Below are positions 61,225 through 64,000 of a DNA stretch of 64,000 bases, piece by piece (within the stretch, counting starts at the first letter, position 1; every line of letters begins with the position of its first letter). The translations under genes were made by a program, and so were the position numbers. Origin of the DNA: Candidatus Tenderia electrophaga (GTDB lineage: Bacteria > Pseudomonadota > Gammaproteobacteria > Tenderiales > Tenderiaceae); NCBI GenBank assembly GCA_001447805.1, contig CP013099.1, positions 186,001-250,000 on the forward strand, written 5' to 3'. Under the pieces are notes generated by a model. The model was not told where the DNA came from and did no database searches. It saw nothing but the letters and a program-made list of their open reading frames with translations.

Positions 61225-62646
61225 TTAAGCCGATGCGTCGGCGTGTTCAGCGCCGCTGTCACTGTTGTTGTCGCGGCTCGACGATTCCGGGGCGATACCC
61301 AGCGGGTCGACCTTGAGCAGATCGCGTCCCGAACTCTTGGCTTTATACATGGCTACGTCGGCGCGTTTGATCAATTCGTCGGCGTCCTCGCCCGGATTGT
61401 AGAGGGCGACGCCCGCCGAGAAGGTGGGCACCGGGATCTCGTCGTTCTTGTACAGGATGTAGGGGTCGGCCTTGAGTTTGTATTGCAGTTTGCTCAAAGC
61501 GCTCATGGCACCGTGGGTATCGGTGTTGGGAAACAACACGGCGAATTCTTCGCCGCCGTAGCGCGAGGCCATGTCGTGATAGCGGAACACCACGTTCATG
61601 TTCTGGGCGAAGTGGCGCAGAATGACATCGCCGGCGGCATGACCGAAGGTGTCGTTGATGGGCTTGAAATTGTCGATATCCACAAGCGCCATGGTCAAGG
61701 GGTAATCGAACCTCAAGGCGCGGGAGACTTCATCGTCCAGACGCATCAAAAAGGCGCGCCGGTTCGGCAGCTGGGTCAAATCGTCGGTCAAGCTGAGGCG
61801 GTGCACCCGGGACAATTCTTCATCCAGGTTTTGGCTGCTGGATTCGATGTCGTTGAGGCCCTCGTCGATGGTCTCGAACTTGGTCGCCAGATCCTGTTGC
61901 ATCTTGATCAGCCGGGCATAACGTTTGAGAAAGTTGTTTTTGATCAGGCCGAGATCGGCGGACTGGTCGAGATTGCGAATCGCCGCAAACGAACTGTGCA
62001 ACAGCTTGGCCAGGGCGGAGTTGAATTCTTTAGCATTGTTGATCTGGTGCGACAGACTCGCTTGAATGTGATGAATGTTGTGACGCGTCTTGTCCAGGTT
62101 GCAGTACGGCGCATCGGGTGATATGGCGCTACCGCTCTGATGGGCTGCCGGCTGCTCGAGGTCGAATTGATCCGTGTGCGGTGTGGCCGCGGCTTCGTTT
62201 TGCAATTGCGCCGTGTCGGCTTCGCGCGGGGTGCCGTGGAGATCATTGAGCAGCGCGTCGATGGTTTCCTGCATGCTTTTTTGTCCCAGCGAACCGTCTT
62301 TGCGGGCCTGGCTGATGAGTTGTTGGATATCAAGCTGCAGCTTGTGCAGCTCGGACGAGGTCATGGAGTCCTGCAGGGTCTTCTGCATGATGCGGATCTG
62401 CATCCATTGTTCCGTACCGGCGGGAAAATGAACGGCCAGGTTTTCCAGCAGACTCTCGAGCAGATTGAGATATAGCTTTTCGGATTGTTGCTGTGAGGCT
62501 TCCAGCTCAACAAAGGAATTTTCGATGTGCCGATACAACGCCGAACCGGCGGATGTGGATTTGAGGTTCTCCAGCAGTGCCAGAATGCGTCCGTATGTTC
62601 TCGTTTGTGGATGAGTTGTGGAAACAGCCAACTTCTTATGCCCCAT
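61225..62646 (-). CDS. Diguanylate cyclase (GGDEF), cytosolic
   Basis: This 473-aa protein has no membrane segment. Residues 1-280 are helical (LENLKSTSAGSALYRHIENS; coiled-coil-like KFETIDEGLNDIESSSQNLD). The C-terminal GGDEF domain has LTDDLTQLPNRRAFLMRL, DIDNFKPINDTFGHAAGD and SRYGGEEFAVLFPN, with an RYHD inhibitory-site motif five residues before GGEEF. It should be an active product-inhibited cyclase. It is divergent from glyA and convergent with pilU, a possible c-di-GMP link to twitching. Confidence 0.92.
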   Translation of the reverse strand: MGHKKLAVSTTHPQTRTYGRILALLENLKSTSAGSALYRHIENSFVELEASQQQSEKLYLNLLESLLENLAVHFPAGTEQWMQIRIMQKTLQDSMTSSELHKLQLDIQQLISQARKDGSLGQKSMQETIDALLNDLHGTPREADTAQLQNEAAATPHTDQFDLEQPAAHQSGSAISPDAPYCNLDKTRHNIHHIQASLSHQINNAKEFNSALAKLLHSSFAAIRNLDQSADLGLIKNNFLKRYARLIKMQQDLATKFETIDEGLNDIESSSQNLDEELSRVHRLSLTDDLTQLPNRRAFLMRLDDEVSRALRFDYPLTMALVDIDNFKPINDTFGHAAGDVILRHFAQNMNVVFRYHDMASRYGGEEFAVLFPNTDTHGAMSALSKLQYKLKADPYILYKNDEIPVPTFSAGVALYNPGEDADELIKRADVAMYKAKSSGRDLLKVDPLGIAPESSSRDNNSDSGAEHADASA

Positions 62647-62983
62647 GATCTAGATCTGCAACCGACTTCTCTACCCGTAGCGCGGTCACTTGATCCGAAT
62701 TGTACGGTTGGCTTCCTGCCTTGTTTAGTGTTGGAGTTGTGCAGATCTTTTGCAATACCCAAATTGCCTACGCTCAGGAGTATATCACGATTTGCTTGTG
62801 GATTAAGAATCAATCACGTGGGACAGGGGTTTTATCGGTACGGTTTGAATGGTCTTTTGCCGGGCTGCGCACCGCTCCCTTGGCGCCGCCGGAATGGCAG
62901 GGCAATGCAGAAAGGTGCGGAATCAGGTATCCTTAGGCCCCTTCCAGATTTGAATTTTCAGCAAGCCGGAGAAATCTAACGTT
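62647..62983. other. Divergent region between diguanylate cyclase and glyA
   Basis: This 337-bp region contains the two promoters. CTTTTGCAATACCCAAATTG near 62745 is an AT-rich patch. No glycine riboswitch core, small gene or repeat from the families in this window was recognised. Confidence 0.45.
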
Positions 62984-64000
62984 ATGTTTAACAAGGATAT
63001 GACCATCAAGGGGTACGACGAGGAACTGTGGTCGGCGATGGAGCACGAGCGCCAGCGCCAAGAGGCACACATCGAGCTCATCGCTTCCGAGAATTACACC
63101 AGTCCGCGCGTGATGGAGGCTCAGGGTTCGGTGCTGACCAACAAATACGCCGAGGGTTATCCGGCCAAGCGCTATTACGGCGGCTGTGAATATGTGGACA
63201 TCGCCGAGCAGTTGGCCATCGACCGGGTCAAGGAGCTGTTTGGCGCCGATTACGCCAATGTTCAGCCCCATTCCGGTTCCCAGGCCAATGCCGCGGTGTT
63301 CATGGCCCTGCTCCAGCCGGGCGACACGGTGCTGGGCATGAGCCTGGCCCATGGCGGTCATCTCACCCACGGTTCCAAGGTCAACTTTTCCGGCAAGATC
63401 TACCACGCCGTGCAATACGGCCTTAACGAAGAGACCGGCGAAATCGACTACGATGAGGTGGAGCGTCTGGCCCAGGAGCACAAGCCCAAGATGGTCATCG
63501 CCGGTTTCAGCGCCTATTCGCGCGTGGTGGACTGGCAGCGTTTCCGCGATATCGCCGACAGCATCGGCGCCTATCTGATGGTGGACATGGCGCACGTCGC
63601 CGGTCTGATCGCCGCCGGGGTCTATCCCAGCCCGGTGAACATCGCCGATGTCACCACCTCCACCACTCACAAGACCCTGCGCGGTCCGCGCGGCGGCATC
63701 ATCCTGGCCAAGTCCAATCCCGAGATCGAGAAGAAGCTGAATTCCGTCGTCTTCCCCGGCATCCAGGGCGGGCCGCTGATGCACGTCATCGCCGCCAAGG
63801 CGGTGGCCTTCAAGGAGGCGCTTGCCCCCGAGTTCAAGGCCTATCAGCAGCAGGTGGTGAAGAACGCCCAGGTCATGGCCGAGGTGTTCATCGAGCGCGG
63901 TTTCGACGTGGTTTCGGGCGGCACCGACGATCACCTGTTTCTGGTCAGTTTCATCAAGCAGGAACTGACCGGCAAGGACGTGGACGCCTGGCTCGGCGCC
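62984..64000 (+). CDS. glyA: Serine hydroxymethyltransferase (GlyA), 3'-truncated by window
   Basis: The first 339 residues are present of an expected ~415. The enzyme interconverts serine and glycine with tetrahydrofolate and pyridoxal phosphate. Motifs include [58 protein letters not shown] and the PLP lysine in [34 protein letters not shown] precedes ATG 62984. The reading frame is open to the window edge. Confidence 0.97.
   Translation, partial: MFNKDMTIKGYDEELWSAMEHERQRQEAHIELIASENYTSPRVMEAQGSVLTNKYAEGYPAKRYYGGCEYVDIAEQLAIDRVKELFGADYANVQPHSGSQANAAVFMALLQPGDTVLGMSLAHGGHLTHGSKVNFSGKIYHAVQYGLNEETGEIDYDEVERLAQEHKPKMVIAGFSAYSRVVDWQRFRDIADSIGAYLMVDMAHVAGLIAAGVYPSPVNIADVTTSTTHKTLRGPRGGIILAKSNPEIEKKLNSVVFPGIQGGPLMHVIAAKAVAFKEALAPEFKAYQQQVVKNAQVMAEVFIERGFDVVSGGTDDHLFLVSFIKQELTGKDVDAWLGA

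Noticed and set aside
62647-62983. Glycine riboswitch before glyA
   Set aside because: The paired conserved cores of tandem glycine aptamers are not visible.
62933-63934. 333-codon minus-strand frame across glyA
   Set aside because: Antisense to the clearly recognisable serine hydroxymethyltransferase; no motifs of its own.
1-64000. CRISPR arrays, rRNA, tRNA genes, prophage
   Set aside because: No regular direct repeats with spacers, no rRNA sequence, no tRNA-like TpsiC/acceptor combination and no phage structural genes were seen by eye. A tRNA missed by eye cannot be fully excluded.

Overview
The window reads as a chromosomal segment of a GC-rich gammaproteobacterium that fixes CO2. The evidence is a form I RuBisCO operon with cbbQ/cbbO and a divergent cbbR, gammaproteobacterial marker families (YcgL, YcgN, PilU), TonB/BtuB-type cobalamin uptake, and many c-di-GMP enzymes. 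A chemolithoautotroph of the Chromatiales type is the best guess. That assignment is inference from gene content, and no rRNA or tRNA gene was seen.

Layout. 1-3.7 kb: a beta-propeller/HAF-repeat exported protein cut by the window edge, a PanE-like dehydrogenase and a PduO-type corrinoid adenosyltransferase, all on the minus strand. 4.0-7.7 kb: the most unusual block, a Tat-signal protein of unknown function, a small PqqD-like protein, an HprK-related kinase, a nucleotidyltransferase and a histidine phosphatase; the last three overlap by ATGA. This matches the uncharacterised 'HPr-rel-A' gene set. 7.7-15.6 kb: cobalamin handling (BtuF-like binding protein, TonB, BtuB behind a cobalamin riboswitch), mixed with a diguanylate cyclase, a GAF protein, ycgL and a decayed ABC permease. 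15.7-24.7 kb: small membrane and periplasmic proteins, an inositol-monophosphatase-like enzyme, YcgN, an ExeA/GspA-like ATPase with a novel C-terminal domain, an outer-membrane-like protein and a 1005-aa lipoprotein. 24.7-28.7 kb: glutamate dehydrogenase and an arsenosugar-type cluster (two glycosyltransferases and radical-SAM ArsS). 29.2-35.9 kb: a gene behind a perfect FNR-type box (HdeD-like), ferritin-like protein, phospholipase D/DedA fusion, endonuclease/exonuclease/phosphatase protein, CPA1 antiporter and a Crp/Fnr regulator. 36-43.4 kb: a hybrid sensor kinase, a cheB remnant, a diguanylate cyclase and a repeat-containing periplasmic protein. 43.5-52 kb: cbbR // cbbL-cbbS-cbbQ-cbbO, a conserved small protein and a class II aldolase fused to a Dabb-like domain. 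52-64 kb: a GGDEF/EAL protein, O-methyltransferase, beta-propeller protein, an ECF sigma/anti-sigma pair, a repeat lipoprotein, pilU, another diguanylate cyclase and the start of glyA.

Mobile and repeat content is a second theme. A short element with CCCGCATTTCTCAC ends occurs three times (9.4, 20.9 and 24.7 kb) next to CTAR tetranucleotides that are also stop codons. A 270-bp miniature element with 23-bp perfect inverted repeats sits on the stop codon of cbbO. Other palindromes occupy the cbbL-cbbS, cbbS-cbbQ and cbbQ-cbbO junctions.

How the genes work together: cbbLS is the carboxylase, cbbQO its probable activase and cbbR its regulator. The cobalamin genes cover uptake, adenosylation and possibly tail dephosphorylation. 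The c-di-GMP genes (three apparently active GGDEF proteins and one probable EAL phosphodiesterase) plus PilU suggest tight control of surface behaviour.
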